Part shown: in pieces, positions 27,797 through 36,502 of the stretch
Position numbering within the stretch: position 1 is the first letter of the stretch
Layout: every line of letters begins with the position of its first letter
Origin: an uncultured Eubacteriales bacterium
Lineage (GTDB): Bacteria > Bacillota > Clostridia > Oscillospirales > Oscillospiraceae
Assembly: GCA_900079765.1 (NCBI GenBank)
Contig: LT599017.1
Coordinates: 2,449,766 to 2,513,765, forward strand
Direction: 5' to 3'
Length of the DNA stretch: 64,000 nucleotides
The notes under the pieces: generated by a model
Database searches by the model: none
What the model was told of the DNA's origin: nothing
What the model saw: only the letters and a program-made list of their open reading frames with translations
Translations under genes and position numbers: made by a program

Positions 27797-28852
27797 TCAT
27801 CCGGCAGGGTGGAGCAGGGGGCGGCCACTCAGGAAATGCTCCACATCGTCCAGCAGGATATCCAGGGAGAGCTCAGCCAGGTTACAGCAGTTCCCTGCCC
27901 GATGCGGCGTGAGCGTTACATTGTCGCACTTGCGCAGCAAATGCTCGCTGCCCAGCGGCTCAATGGAGAAGACGTCCAGCCCCGCACCGCCGATTTTGTG
28001 CGTATAGAGTGCCTCGGCCAGCGCTTCCTCGTCCACCAGATCCGCCCGCGCAGTATTGATAAAATAGGCTGTGGGCTTCATGAGGGAGATCAGCTCACGG
28101 CTGACAAGGCCCTTCGTATCCGGCGCAAGGCGGGCATGGACGCTGACAAAGTCGGACTTGCCCATGAGCTCCTCCAAAGAGACCGAGGCGGTGCCGGTCT
28201 GCGCGAAGACGCCGGCGGGACAAAACGGATCGTAGGCGATGGTACTGCATCCAAACGCCTGCACCCGCTTAGCCACCTTCTGACCAATGATACCGTAGCC
28301 GATCAGTCCGACTACCGCGTTCTTTAGGCTTTTTACATAATCCTGATTGGGCGGGACAGCCTGCCAGTCCACACCGTGGGCCAAGTCCAGCCGCCCGATG
28401 TTCCTGGACTCCGCCAGCATAAGGCCAACGGTGAAGTCCGCCACCGGGTCTGAGAGGCGTCCCGGAGAGACGACTACCTGAATCCCTCTCTTCTTTGCAA
28501 AGGCGACGTTCACATTCTCGGCTCCGCTGCGGGTGACGCCGATCATTCCCAGGTGCTCCGCCGCTTCGATAACCCTGGAGCCGACGGGGGCGAAATTGGC
28601 CAGGATGATGTCGGCGTCTTTGGCCTCCTCCAAAAATTCGGGGTTGGGGTCGAAAAGTTCCGGGCCTTTCTTCTCCACCAGGGAGGCGTAATCGGTAAAG
28701 TCCTTGCGCGTCCATCCTTTCTGGTCCTGGACAATGACAAGTTCAACACCGTAGGGCTCCAGGCGGCTCAGTATCTGCCGGGCCCCGGGGGCCGATAGCT
28801 TCTCAAGCGTCATGGAAGAGTCGGCCAGCATAACAATTTTTTTAGCAGCCAT
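27797..28852 (-). CDS. D-2-hydroxyacid dehydrogenase family protein
   Basis: A 351-residue NAD-dependent dehydrogenase. The Rossmann motif is GLIGYGIIGQKVA, and the catalytic trio is visible: Arg in NTARADLVDE, Glu in VFSIEPL and His in LTPHRAGN. The N-terminal lid domain is long and starts ADSSMTLEKL. The family includes glycerate, phosphoglycerate and other 2-hydroxyacid dehydrogenases; the substrate here is unknown. It is placed between EIIA and the SDR in the PTS operon, suggesting an acid intermediate in the pathway (inference). Confidence 0.92.
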   Translation of the reverse strand: MAAKKIVMLADSSMTLEKLSAPGARQILSRLEPYGVELVIVQDQKGWTRKDFTDYASLVEKKGPELFDPNPEFLEEAKDADIILANFAPVGSRVIEAAEHLGMIGVTRSGAENVNVAFAKKRGIQVVVSPGRLSDPVADFTVGLMLAESRNIGRLDLAHGVDWQAVPPNQDYVKSLKNAVVGLIGYGIIGQKVAKRVQAFGCSTIAYDPFCPAGVFAQTGTASVSLEELMGKSDFVSVHARLAPDTKGLVSRELISLMKPTAYFINTARADLVDEEALAEALYTHKIGGAGLDVFSIEPLGSEHLLRKCDNVTLTPHRAGNCCNLAELSLDILLDDVEHFLSGRPLLHPAG

Positions 28853-28890
28853 AGGTTTTTCACCACCTCATTTCAATTTTCAATCATGCG

Positions 28891-29310
28891 TTACATACCG
28901 AAAAAGTGCTCCAAGCGGGCGTCGAGGTTGCCGACGCTCTCCCCTGCGTTTGCCATGACGGCGTCCGCGAGCTCCTCCAGCGGGCAGATGTCCCGGGTGG
29001 CTAGCAGCTCTAAAAGGATCGGAACATTGGCCCCGGCAATGGCGTGGAGGCGGTGCTTACGCGCTGCACGCATCAGGCAGTTATACGGGGTTCCCCCCTG
29101 GATGTCCACGAGGAAAAAGACCTTCTCGCTGTAGCGCGCGATCAGCTCCTCTACCTTCTCCATATAATTTTCAGGGTCCATGCCCTCCTCCAGCACAATG
29201 GCATGGAGCGCCTCCGCCTTGCCGTAGATCACCTGGGCCGTATCGGCCAGCGCCTGACAAAACGGACCGTGGGAAAGGCAGACGATGGCAGGTATTTCAT
29301 TCATTTCCAT
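28891..29310 (-). CDS. PTS mannose-family EIIA
   Basis: A 139-residue phosphotransferase with phosphohistidine His14 in IVCLSHGPFCQAL, followed by FLVDIQGGTPYNCLMRAA, the family's second conserved segment. It receives phosphate from HPr and passes it to EIIB. ATG 29310 is chosen because it leaves the usual few residues before the first strand; the frame is open 9 codons further, overlapping the aldolase gene. The actual overlap or gap is very small, so the two are coupled. Confidence 0.92.
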   Translation of the reverse strand: MEMNEIPAIVCLSHGPFCQALADTAQVIYGKAEALHAIVLEEGMDPENYMEKVEELIARYSEKVFFLVDIQGGTPYNCLMRAARKHRLHAIAGANVPILLELLATRDICPLEELADAVMANAGESVGNLDARLEHFFGM

Positions 29311-29321
29311 ACCGTTCCCGC

Positions 29322-30152
29322 TTACGCCTTGCCGCACTGGTTGAAGAGCTTCATGTAATGGGTAAGCTTGGCCTTATAGCCCTCGGCCATGAGTGAATAG
29401 CCCAGGTGCGCACGCTTGAGCTCTCCGTGGTGGGCGATCAGGTTGTCGATCCCGGCCTGGAAGAGGTCGGTGCCGATGTTCACCTTGGTAATTCCCTCCC
29501 GGGTGGCGCGGGCCAGGTTTTCATCACCGGAGCCGGAACCGCCGTGAAGCACCAGAGGGACCTCCACCTCGTTGTAGATCTCGTGCAGGAGATCGAAGTC
29601 CAGGTGGGGCGTGCCCACATATTTGCCATGGGCGGTACCGATGGCGATGGCCAGGGCGTCTACCCCGGTCTGTTCTACGTAAACCTTGGCCTGGCGGGGA
29701 TCGGTGAGACCCGCGTTGCGGTCCGCGCCGTAGTTCTCGCCGCTGCCCACATGGCCCAGCTCAGCCTCCACGCTGACGCCCAGGGCGTGTGCGATCTTTA
29801 CAAGTTGGGAAACCTCGGCAACATTCTCTTCGTAGGGAAGGCTGGAGCGGTCCACCATGATGGAAGAGAACCCGGCCCGGATGGCGATCATGGCGTGCTC
29901 GAAGGTAGCGCCGTGATCAAGGTTCAGCACCACGGGCACGGTGGCCCGCTCGGCCATCTCGCGTACCATCTTTGCCAGCAGAGGCGTATCAGGACTCATG
30001 TTGAAGATGAGGTCCAAAATTACCGGGGCCCGGTTGGCCTCGGCCACTTCAATGGCGGCGCGGGCAGAGTCCTCGTTGCAGATGTTTGGAGAGACGACAC
30101 CGTATTTCCCCTCCCGGGACTTGCGCAGGATATCGATCATGTTTACCAGCAT
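29322..30152 (-). CDS. Class II ketose-bisphosphate aldolase
   Basis: This 276-residue zinc-dependent aldolase has the metal-binding His in NLDHGATFEHA, further ligands in ELGHVGSGE, GTAHGKY and LHGGSGSG, and the C-terminal phosphate site KVNIGTD. It belongs to the Fba/GatY/KbaY family that splits fructose- or tagatose-bisphosphate or related ketose phosphates. ATG 30152 follows AAGGAGG. It is the first gene of the minus-strand PTS operon, behind a 5' leader of about 210 bases. Confidence 0.94.
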   Translation of the reverse strand: MLVNMIDILRKSREGKYGVVSPNICNEDSARAAIEVAEANRAPVILDLIFNMSPDTPLLAKMVREMAERATVPVVLNLDHGATFEHAMIAIRAGFSSIMVDRSSLPYEENVAEVSQLVKIAHALGVSVEAELGHVGSGENYGADRNAGLTDPRQAKVYVEQTGVDALAIAIGTAHGKYVGTPHLDFDLLHEIYNEVEVPLVLHGGSGSGDENLARATREGITKVNIGTDLFQAGIDNLIAHHGELKRAHLGYSLMAEGYKAKLTHYMKLFNQCGKA

Positions 30153-30368
30153 GGGGTTACCTCCTTGACTTGTGGTCCAATATGTATTTTGCACGCCGTG
30201 CGGCATACGAAGAGTGAGGGCAGCAAGTTTCAACGCATATCTATGTATCGTTATTGTATTTTCTAAAGCTTAAAAGTATGAAACAAAATTTTGCAAAAAT
30301 AAATAAGTAAAAACATTCATATAGTCAATATAGCAAAAAAACTTGCCGCTATTCTCTCTTCGTTTTGC

Positions 30369-30397
30369 ATATTAACACGATTATTTTAGGCTGTCAA
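30369..30397 (-). promoter_or_regulatory. sigmaA-type promoter of the leftward PTS/aldolase operon
   Basis: Minus strand TTGACA (30397-30392), 17 bases, TATTAA-like box read as TAATAT (30374-30369). Transcription would start near 30362, leaving a leader of about 210 AT-rich bases before the aldolase gene in which I see no known riboswitch. Confidence 0.7.
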
Positions 30398-30423
30398 CAA
30401 AATTCAGCAAAATATTTTTACTA

Positions 30424-30452
30424 TTGACAGAAAAGATAAAGCGTGCGAAAAT
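30424..30452 (+). promoter_or_regulatory. Putative promoter of the rightward SDR operon
   Basis: TTGACA at 30424-30429 faces the opposite -35 box 27 bases away, making CTGTCAA/TTGACAG an inverted pair. The -10 element is weak (GAAAAT at 17 bases), suggesting dependence on an activator or a poor promoter. A GntR protein could bind the shared 375-base AT-rich region. Confidence 0.4.
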
Positions 30453-30527
30453 AATACAAAATAGGCATATAAAAAATTTAATTCAAATTATTGTTTTTAA
30501 AATGTATTTTATAGGAGGAACGTGCTT

Positions 30528-31301
30528 ATGGACCTGGGATTGAATGGGAAAACCGTGATTGTAACGGGAGGCGCAAAGGGAATCGGGGCCGGTATCTGCG
30601 AGGTGTACGCCCAGGAGGGCGCGAACCTGGTGGTCAATTACCATAGTGATCGGCCCGGGGCCGAGGCCTTTACCGCCTCTCTATCGCAGCGGTACGGTGC
30701 GGATGCCGTCTGCGTCCAAGGTGACGTAGGGGAGGAACACGAAGTCGGGCGCATCTTCGATACGGCCTGGGAGCGCTATGGAACGGCCGACATCCTGATA
30801 AACAACGCCGGATTCGGAAAGTCCACGCCCTTCACCGACATCTCGCTGGAGGAGTGGACAAAGGGCCTGCGGGACAATTTAACGGGGCAGTTCCTTATGT
30901 CGCGCGAATTTGCCCGGAGGCTCATCCCCTTGGGAAGACAGGGCTCCATTGTCAACATCCTGTCCAAGGCCTCTGTCAGCTCCACCACCAAGGGCCGGGT
31001 CTGCTATGTAGCAAACAAGACCGGCGAGGTGGGACTTACCCATGCCATGGCGGTGGACCTCACCGAGCACGGCATCCGGGTCAACGGCGTGATGCCCGGT
31101 TTCGTGCTGGGTTCCAACCTGATCCGCCAGCGGGACCAGAAGCCGGAGGTCTTTTCCAAGCGTATTGAGCGGGTTCCCCTCAAGCGGGTGGGCGAGGCTT
31201 GGGAGATCGGGACCATGGTGGCCTTCCTCACCAGCGACAAGAGTTCGCTGGCAGTAGGCACCTGTGTGGACATGACAGGCGGGCTACTCCTTGGCTTCTG
31301 A
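30528..31301 (+). CDS. Short-chain dehydrogenase/reductase (operon copy 2)
   Basis: A 257-residue SDR, sister of the one ending at 26998. It has the same TGGAKGIGAGI nucleotide loop, NNAGFG, SKASVSS and YVANK catalytic residues and identical last residues GGLLLGF. ATG 30528 lies nine bases after AGGAGG; it gives exactly the same length as the sister. It heads the rightward operon SDR / HAD phosphatase / iron alcohol dehydrogenase / GntR. Differences cluster in the substrate loop after NNAG and around residues 195-225, so the two may act on different intermediates. Confidence 0.93.
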   Translation: MDLGLNGKTVIVTGGAKGIGAGICEVYAQEGANLVVNYHSDRPGAEAFTASLSQRYGADAVCVQGDVGEEHEVGRIFDTAWERYGTADILINNAGFGKSTPFTDISLEEWTKGLRDNLTGQFLMSREFARRLIPLGRQGSIVNILSKASVSSTTKGRVCYVANKTGEVGLTHAMAVDLTEHGIRVNGVMPGFVLGSNLIRQRDQKPEVFSKRIERVPLKRVGEAWEIGTMVAFLTSDKSSLAVGTCVDMTGGLLLGF

Positions 31302-32142
31302 CAGGCCTCGGCGCGAGAGCATTTTTCTCGATATGGACGGCACCGTCCTGAACGGGGAGCACGAGCTCACGCCCTACACCATTCAGGTGCTGCGCGCCAC
31401 GGGGGATCTGCACGACCTCTACGTCTGCTCCGGACGCTCCATTCACCTGCTGCGGGCGTTTTTGAAACAGATGGCAGTGGAGCGCCCTGTCATCACCAAT
31501 AATGGTGCCGCCATTCATACGCCCAACAGGGACCTCCCGATCTGGAAACGGCCCCTCCCCGCCGAACTGGCGGAGGAGCTTGTAGACCTCTGCTGGAAAG
31601 AGCGGCTTGGACTGTGCCTCTTTACCGAGGCGGGTGTGGCCTTGCCCGTATGGTCGGGCCGCTACCGGAGATACGAGATCTACAACGAGCTTGCCGACCG
31701 GACGGGAGTGCGGCATATCCCGGTCCTCCGCGCCCCGTCCCGGGAGGAGCTTAGGGCGGTATGCCGGGAGACCGATGTGATCCACGGCTCCGTCCTCTAT
31801 CTCGGCCAGAATGACCTGGCGGCGTTACACGCTTTTTTGGCGCGCCACTCCGGGCTGCTTGAGATGGCGCAGTCCGCACCCCAGATCGTGGATGTGACGG
31901 TGGCCGGGGTGAACAAATGGGAGGCGCTGAAAAAGCTCTGCGGTTTGCATGGTATCAGCCCGGACGCCATCTACTACTTTGGCAACGACGAAAACGACAC
32001 CTGTGTCTTTCAACATTGCCGCGGACATACGGTAGCGGTAGAAAACGCCTGCGAAGAGGCCCTGTCTGCCGCCGAGCACATATGTCCGCCAAATACGAAG
32101 GACGGCGTTGCTCAATGGCTTGAGCGGCGCTTTCTGAAATAA
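31291..32142 (+). CDS. Cof-type HAD-superfamily phosphatase
   Basis: A 283-residue hydrolase with nucleophile Asp14 and acid/base Asp16 in FLDMDGTVL, motif II in VCSGRS, a large type IIB cap (about 85-190), motif III Lys in VNKWEAL, and motif IV FGNDENDTCVF. Such enzymes dephosphorylate sugar phosphates. The start is TTG 31291, overlapping the SDR stop by 11 bases with no clear Shine-Dalgarno; translational coupling is likely. The context fits removal of phosphate from a sugar-phosphate made by the neighbouring PTS pathway. Confidence 0.9.
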   Translation: MASDRPRRESIFLDMDGTVLNGEHELTPYTIQVLRATGDLHDLYVCSGRSIHLLRAFLKQMAVERPVITNNGAAIHTPNRDLPIWKRPLPAELAEELVDLCWKERLGLCLFTEAGVALPVWSGRYRRYEIYNELADRTGVRHIPVLRAPSREELRAVCRETDVIHGSVLYLGQNDLAALHAFLARHSGLLEMAQSAPQIVDVTVAGVNKWEALKKLCGLHGISPDAIYYFGNDENDTCVFQHCRGHTVAVENACEEALSAAEHICPPNTKDGVAQWLERRFLK

Positions 32143-32162
32143 AACATAGGAGGGGAATCTTT

Positions 32163-33335
32163 ATGCACAACTTTCAGTTTTACAGTCCTACCCGCTTTAT
32201 CTTTGGCAAGGGTGAGGAGAACCGCGTTGGCACGTACGCGAAGAGCTGCGGTGCGACCAAAGCACTGGTTCTGCACTATGGCACGAATCAGGCGTTTGAG
32301 ACAACGCTGATGGAACAGGTCTTCGCCTCACTGAAGGAGGCGGGCGTGGAGTATGTCGACTTCACGGGCATTAAGCCCAATCCCACCGCGGAGAGAGCCG
32401 ATGAGGGCAAGGCGGTGGTTCTCGCCGAGGGGATCGACTTCCTGATTCCCGTAGGCGGCGGCAGCGTCATCGACACGGCGAAGTATATCGCCGTGGCAGC
32501 CTATCACGACGGTGATACCTTCGATGACTTCTACCTGCATAAGCGCCCGGTGGAGCGCGCCATGCCGGTGGGCTGCGTGGCAACCATCATCGGCACCGGA
32601 TCGGAGGGCTCTTTTTCCAGCGTAGTCACTCGCGACGGGCTCAAGCGGTCTTTAAACGACGACAAGATTCGCCCGGTCTTCTCCATCCTGAACCCCGAGC
32701 TCAGCTATACTCTGCCGCCCTTCCAGACCGCCAGCGGCGCGGTGGATATTATGGCCCACGCTCACGAGCGGTATTTTACGCTCAACCCCGACAACTACCT
32801 CACCGATAACCTCTGCGAGGCCGTATTCCGCACGGTAATTAAATATCTTCCTCTTGCATTAAAGTGCCCGACCGATTATAATGCACGTGCGCAGCTTCTT
32901 TGGGCCAGCGTCCTGGCGCACAACGATAGCTGCGGCGTGGGCCGCGTGGTTGACGGCACCGTTCACGGCATACAATCCGAGATTGGCGGCCGGTATGACA
33001 CCGCCCATGGCGCCGGCGTGGCCTGTGTGACCCCCGCCTGGATGAAGTACGTCTATAAGGCGGATATGCGCCGTTTCCAGCGTTACTTCAACGTGGTCTG
33101 GGGTCTTGAGGCCGATCCCTATGACCCCGAGAGCATGATTCTCAAGGGCATTGAGATGCAGAAGGAATTTTACCGCTCGGTGGGTATCCCGGTTCATTAC
33201 GCCGAGATCGGCGTCGTCAAGGAAGACATCCCCGCCCTTGTGTCCACCGTCCGCCGGGGCCCCGAAGGCAAGGCGGGTAACTTTATGAAACTGGACGATG
33301 AGGACCTCATAAAAATTTATGATTTGATGGAATGA
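32163..33335 (+). CDS. Iron-containing alcohol dehydrogenase (YqhD/BDH-like)
   Basis: A 390-residue group III dehydrogenase. The N-terminal nucleotide domain has FGKGEENRVG and PVGGGSVIDTAKYI, and the TGSEGSFSS loop follows. Metal ligands lie in GAVDIMAHAHERY (Asp and His), VHGIQSEIGG and DTAHGAGVA. This pattern is that of NADPH-dependent butanol/aldehyde reductases. ATG 32163 follows AGGAGGGG. It probably reduces a short aldehyde produced by the aldolase pathway (inference). The GntR gene begins immediately after its stop. Confidence 0.93.
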   Translation: MHNFQFYSPTRFIFGKGEENRVGTYAKSCGATKALVLHYGTNQAFETTLMEQVFASLKEAGVEYVDFTGIKPNPTAERADEGKAVVLAEGIDFLIPVGGGSVIDTAKYIAVAAYHDGDTFDDFYLHKRPVERAMPVGCVATIIGTGSEGSFSSVVTRDGLKRSLNDDKIRPVFSILNPELSYTLPPFQTASGAVDIMAHAHERYFTLNPDNYLTDNLCEAVFRTVIKYLPLALKCPTDYNARAQLLWASVLAHNDSCGVGRVVDGTVHGIQSEIGGRYDTAHGAGVACVTPAWMKYVYKADMRRFQRYFNVVWGLEADPYDPESMILKGIEMQKEFYRSVGIPVHYAEIGVVKEDIPALVSTVRRGPEGKAGNFMKLDDEDLIKIYDLME

Positions 33336-34076
33336 GTGGTTTGCGTGAAAGAGATAGCTGAGACCGCCACCCCGGTGTTCGACGCCACATACAGGCAACT
33401 CAAGGAGAGCATTACCGGCGGCAGCCTGACCCACGGCGAGCGGCTGCCCACAGAAAAATGGCTCTGTGAGCAGTATGACGTGAGCCGTACTACCCTCCGC
33501 AAGGTGATCGAACAGCTTGAGGCGGACGGCTACTTAGAGCGCCGCGCTCGTAAGGGCGTATATGTCTCCTATCTCGTCACGCCTCCAATTTTTGAATTCC
33601 CCACCAGCGTCCATAATCTGCTACGCGGCGCGGGACGGGTATCCAATTCCGAAATTATCTCCTACCACACGGATTCGGTGGGCAACACAAATCCGCCGAT
33701 CTTCCGCTGCCCGGCGGAGGAGCCGGTCAGTGTAATCCGTCGAGTCCGGTATGTGGACGGACGCCCCTTCGCCATCCAAACCCTCTGCCTCCGCACGGCA
33801 TTCTTCCCAGAGTTCGACCCCTGGTGGCTGCGCGACCAGTCCTTTTACACGCTCCTCTCCGAGCGGTATCATCTGGAGATCGACCGAACCAACCAGAAGG
33901 TCAGCACCTGCAGCGCCTCAAAAGAGGCGGCGGGCTATCTACAGATCCCCGTGCGCACCCCCTTGCTCCATACCACCAGCCTTGTGATAACCCCAAAAGA
34001 GGAAGAAGTCGTCCACATGGAACACATCATCAATACCAATGTATTCCCCTATACCTTCTGCACCAACAGCCTATAA
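33336..34076 (+). CDS. GntR/HutC-family regulator with UTRA domain
   Basis: A 246-residue regulator with winged helix in LTHGERLPTEKWLCEQYDVS and TTLRKVIEQLEADGYLERR, then a UTRA domain (about 95-240). It is distinct from the GntR at 22971 but of the same architecture. The start GTG 33336 follows directly on the alcohol dehydrogenase stop, so it relies on coupling; GTG 33345 is an alternative. Being last in its operon, it may set feedback on the divergent promoters near 30.4 kb. Confidence 0.9.
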   Translation: MVCVKEIAETATPVFDATYRQLKESITGGSLTHGERLPTEKWLCEQYDVSRTTLRKVIEQLEADGYLERRARKGVYVSYLVTPPIFEFPTSVHNLLRGAGRVSNSEIISYHTDSVGNTNPPIFRCPAEEPVSVIRRVRYVDGRPFAIQTLCLRTAFFPEFDPWWLRDQSFYTLLSERYHLEIDRTNQKVSTCSASKEAAGYLQIPVRTPLLHTTSLVITPKEEEVVHMEHIINTNVFPYTFCTNSL

Positions 34077-34085
34077 GCTCAAAAC

Positions 34086-34115
34086 GGCGTACCGCGCATC
34101 AAATCGCGGTACGCC
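34086..34115 (+). terminator. Terminator of the rightward sugar operon
   Basis: GGCGTACCGCG and its complement form a perfect 11-base stem with an eight-base loop, nine bases after the GntR stop, followed by TTAAAATTT. Confidence 0.75.
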
Positions 34116-34174
34116 TTAAAATTTGCTGATACTGTGAGTTCAAATCCCATCGGGCGACTCTTTCATCTATCGTT

Positions 34175-34492
34175 TCACCAGTTCCGCAGATAATCGTCAC
34201 CATGCGGTAATCCCCGCCCGCCCAGCGCGTTACCTATACGGCTGATAGAGGTCATTAAGTTGCGGCTTTTACCAGCCCTAACGGCAAGCTCGAAAGACTT
34301 AAGGTAGATTTCATGCATCGCCTGTTCGGTGATCCACGAGCAGTCACCCTCCGATAAAACGGAATCCCCTGCCTGAAAGCCCACCTTTCCAACCAGAAAC
34401 TGACTTTTCTGACCGGTGTGACGGCAGATAAGGATAATACAAGACATGATTGCAGAGACTGTATCTTTAGCCGACAGGTGTTTCGCCGTCAA
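34175..34492 (-). pseudogene. Relic of a GH3 family beta-glucosidase
   Basis: A 105-codon frame whose second half reads TEQAMHEIYLKSFELAV, then MTSISRIGNALGG and YLRNW. This is the region of GH3 glucosidases normally reading EQAMREIYLKPFEIAV, MTSYNRIG and LRNEWGF. The frame stops right after LRNW, and the catalytic aspartate segment (VTDW) that should follow is missing, as are the roughly 400 preceding residues. The segment is a decayed fragment. The bases 34493-34687 upstream of it hold nothing I can name. Confidence 0.65.
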
Positions 34493-34687
34493 ACGGATAA
34501 TTCAGGGGCCTTGCCTTCCGGTATATACAGCAAAAGATTAAAACCTTATTTAAGGGCAAAGTGATAGACACCGGTACTATCGAAAGCGGTCTGATCCGCG
34601 CGCTCACAAGCACCGGCCCCATCTGTGTTTTTGGTCCGTGCTGCTTTCAATTTATATAACCAAACATTCAGCAAAAGGAGAATAAAC

Positions 34688-35905
34688 ATGAAAAGATTCA
34701 CATTACCCCGCGACCTCTACCACGGAAATGGCGCTTTGAAGGCGCTGAAGAGCTTTGAAGGTAAAAGCGCCGTTCTCTGCGTCGGCGGGGGAAACATGAA
34801 GAAATTCGGTTTTTTAGATAGAGCAGTGAGCTATCTGCAGGAAGCCGGCATGACGGTAGAAATCATTGATGGTATTGAGCCCGACCCCTCTGTTGAGACC
34901 GTCCTCAAGGGTGCGGAAAAAATGCTGCAATTTAAGCCGGACTGGATTGTAGCAATGGGCGGCGGCTCCCCAATTGATGCTGCCAAGGCCATGTGGATTA
35001 AGTACGAATACCCCGAAGTAACTTTCGAGGATATGTGCAAGGTCTTCGGCCTGCCAAAACTTCGTAAAAAAGCGCATTTCTGCGCCATTTCCTCCACCTC
35101 CGGCACCGCCACCGAAGTGACGGCTTTCTCCATCATCACCGACTACTCCAAGGGCATTAAGTACCCCATAGCAGACTTTGAGATTACGCCCGACGTAGCT
35201 ATCGTAGACCCAGACTTGGCTGAAACCATGCCGCAGAAACTGGTTGCTCACACCGGCATGGATGCCATGACCCACTCCATGGAGGCATATGTTTCCACCG
35301 CACACTGCGATTATACAGACCCGCTGGCCCTGCACTCCATTAAGATGATTCAGAGGGATCTCATTGACTCCTACAACGGCGACATGGCCAAGCGCGACAG
35401 CATGCATAATGCGCAGTGTCTAGCAGGCATGGCCTTCTCCAACGCCCTGCTGGGCATCGTCCACTCCATGGCCCACAAAACTGGCGCGGCTTTCGCCGAT
35501 TATGGCGCGCACATCATCCACGGTGCGGCCAATGCCATGTATCTGCCAAAGGTCATCGCTTTTAACGCCAAGGAAGAGTCTTCAGCCGCGCGCTATGCTG
35601 AGATTGCCAACTGCATGGGCCTTGGCGGCACTACAACCGCAGAAAAGGTCCACCTGCTAATTGCGTACTTGCGCAAGATGAATGACGAGCTGAAAATACC
35701 GCACTGCATCCAGAACTACGGCGCGGACAGCTATCCGGCCGAGCAGGGCTTTGTGCCAGAGGACGTGTTTCTCGCCAGATTGCCGGAAATCGCCAAGAAC
35801 GCCATCGACGACGCCTGCACCGGCTCCAACCCCCGCCAGATTAATATCGAAGAAATGAAAAAACTTCTTAATTGCTGCTACTATGACACGGAAGTTAACT
35901 TCTGA
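34688..35905 (+). CDS. Iron-containing alcohol dehydrogenase (second, stand-alone)
   Basis: A 405-residue group III alcohol dehydrogenase. It has AMGGGSPIDAAKAMW at the nucleotide site and SSTSGTATEVTAFS. Metal-binding residues lie in HTGMDAMTHSMEAY (Asp and His), VHSMAHKTG and IIHGAANAMYLP. It is longer than its neighbour at 32163 and closer to ethanol/1,2-propanediol dehydrogenase types. ATG 34688 follows AAAAGGAG. It stands alone between a GH3 relic and a terminator, with no evident operon partners. Confidence 0.92.
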   Translation: MKRFTLPRDLYHGNGALKALKSFEGKSAVLCVGGGNMKKFGFLDRAVSYLQEAGMTVEIIDGIEPDPSVETVLKGAEKMLQFKPDWIVAMGGGSPIDAAKAMWIKYEYPEVTFEDMCKVFGLPKLRKKAHFCAISSTSGTATEVTAFSIITDYSKGIKYPIADFEITPDVAIVDPDLAETMPQKLVAHTGMDAMTHSMEAYVSTAHCDYTDPLALHSIKMIQRDLIDSYNGDMAKRDSMHNAQCLAGMAFSNALLGIVHSMAHKTGAAFADYGAHIIHGAANAMYLPKVIAFNAKEESSAARYAEIANCMGLGGTTTAEKVHLLIAYLRKMNDELKIPHCIQNYGADSYPAEQGFVPEDVFLARLPEIAKNAIDDACTGSNPRQINIEEMKKLLNCCYYDTEVNF

Positions 35906-36038
35906 AAATAGACGGGTGCATAAAGGCCGCCTGCGTGGTAACCGCCCTATCAAAGGCGGCCAAATAAGGTGCAGAGTGGTACAAGCTGTGGCAGCTTGCC
36001 TTTGCATCCTCGCCAGCCTATCAGGAGCAGAGAAAGCG

Positions 36039-36069
36039 GCGGGGCCGCTTTGGTAAGGAGCGGCCCCGC
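36039..36069 (+). terminator. Strong terminator downstream of the alcohol dehydrogenase
   Basis: GCGGGGCCGCT and AGCGGCCCCGC form an 11-base GC-rich stem with a nine-base loop, followed by AGATTTT. A second GC-rich inverted pair (GGCCGCCT/AGGCGGCC) lies earlier near 35923-35963. The rest of 35906-36313 holds no clear gene; on the minus strand around 36100-36235 a frame vaguely like an IclR helix-turn-helix can be read, too weak to annotate. Confidence 0.75.
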
Positions 36070-36313
36070 AGATTTTATTACCAGCTACCCTTTTAATACC
36101 AACCATATTGAGAAGTTCATTTTGTGTGTGGGCCGCCTGGAATCCTTTTTCTGGGGCTTCTTTGGACAGTATAGTATTTATGTGCCAATGACCGACTTCA
36201 ATGTTCCGCTTTGTGGAATATCCGCTTATCAACAATACTGAAACATTGAAATGCCGGATGGATGACCATCTGGTATTTTTACTTTCTGCCGCACATATGG
36301 TTGAGCCGAGGTG

Positions 36314-36502
36314 ATGAAATTGAAGGGCGCGCAGAGAGATATGATAGACGTTTTATTGGGCAGCGTATTTAAACGGGGGCTTATATCGGAAATGTCCTAC
36401 AAATCGGCTCGAAATTCGCTGGCTTCGGCTATGGACTTCCCGAACCTGTTGGAGTATCCTGTGTGCTTGACAAAGGAGGCGACGGAGGATGGAAATCCGT
36501 AA
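36314..36502 (+). CDS. Small SHOCT-like protein coupled to the recombinase
   Basis: A 62-residue basic protein whose middle, VLLGSVFKRGLISEMSYKSA, resembles the SHOCT pattern (L-x-x-R-G-x-I-x-E-x-x-Y). GAGGTG precedes the ATG. It overlaps the recombinase start by 14 bases, indicating coupling. Small genes of this kind often precede large serine recombinases in Clostridia; they might act as directionality factors, but that is inference. Confidence 0.6.
   Translation: MKLKGAQRDMIDVLLGSVFKRGLISEMSYKSARNSLASAMDFPNLLEYPVCLTKEATEDGNP

Noticed and set aside
34125-34165. Sequence like a tRNA T-arm (GAGTTCAAATCCCATCGGG)
   Set aside because: The stem has a mismatch, no acceptor or anticodon arms can be built upstream, and it lies directly after the GH3 relic on the other strand.
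36100-36235. Minus-strand frame resembling an IclR helix-turn-helix
   Set aside because: Similarity is confined to a few residues and the frame runs on into sequence antisense to a terminator.
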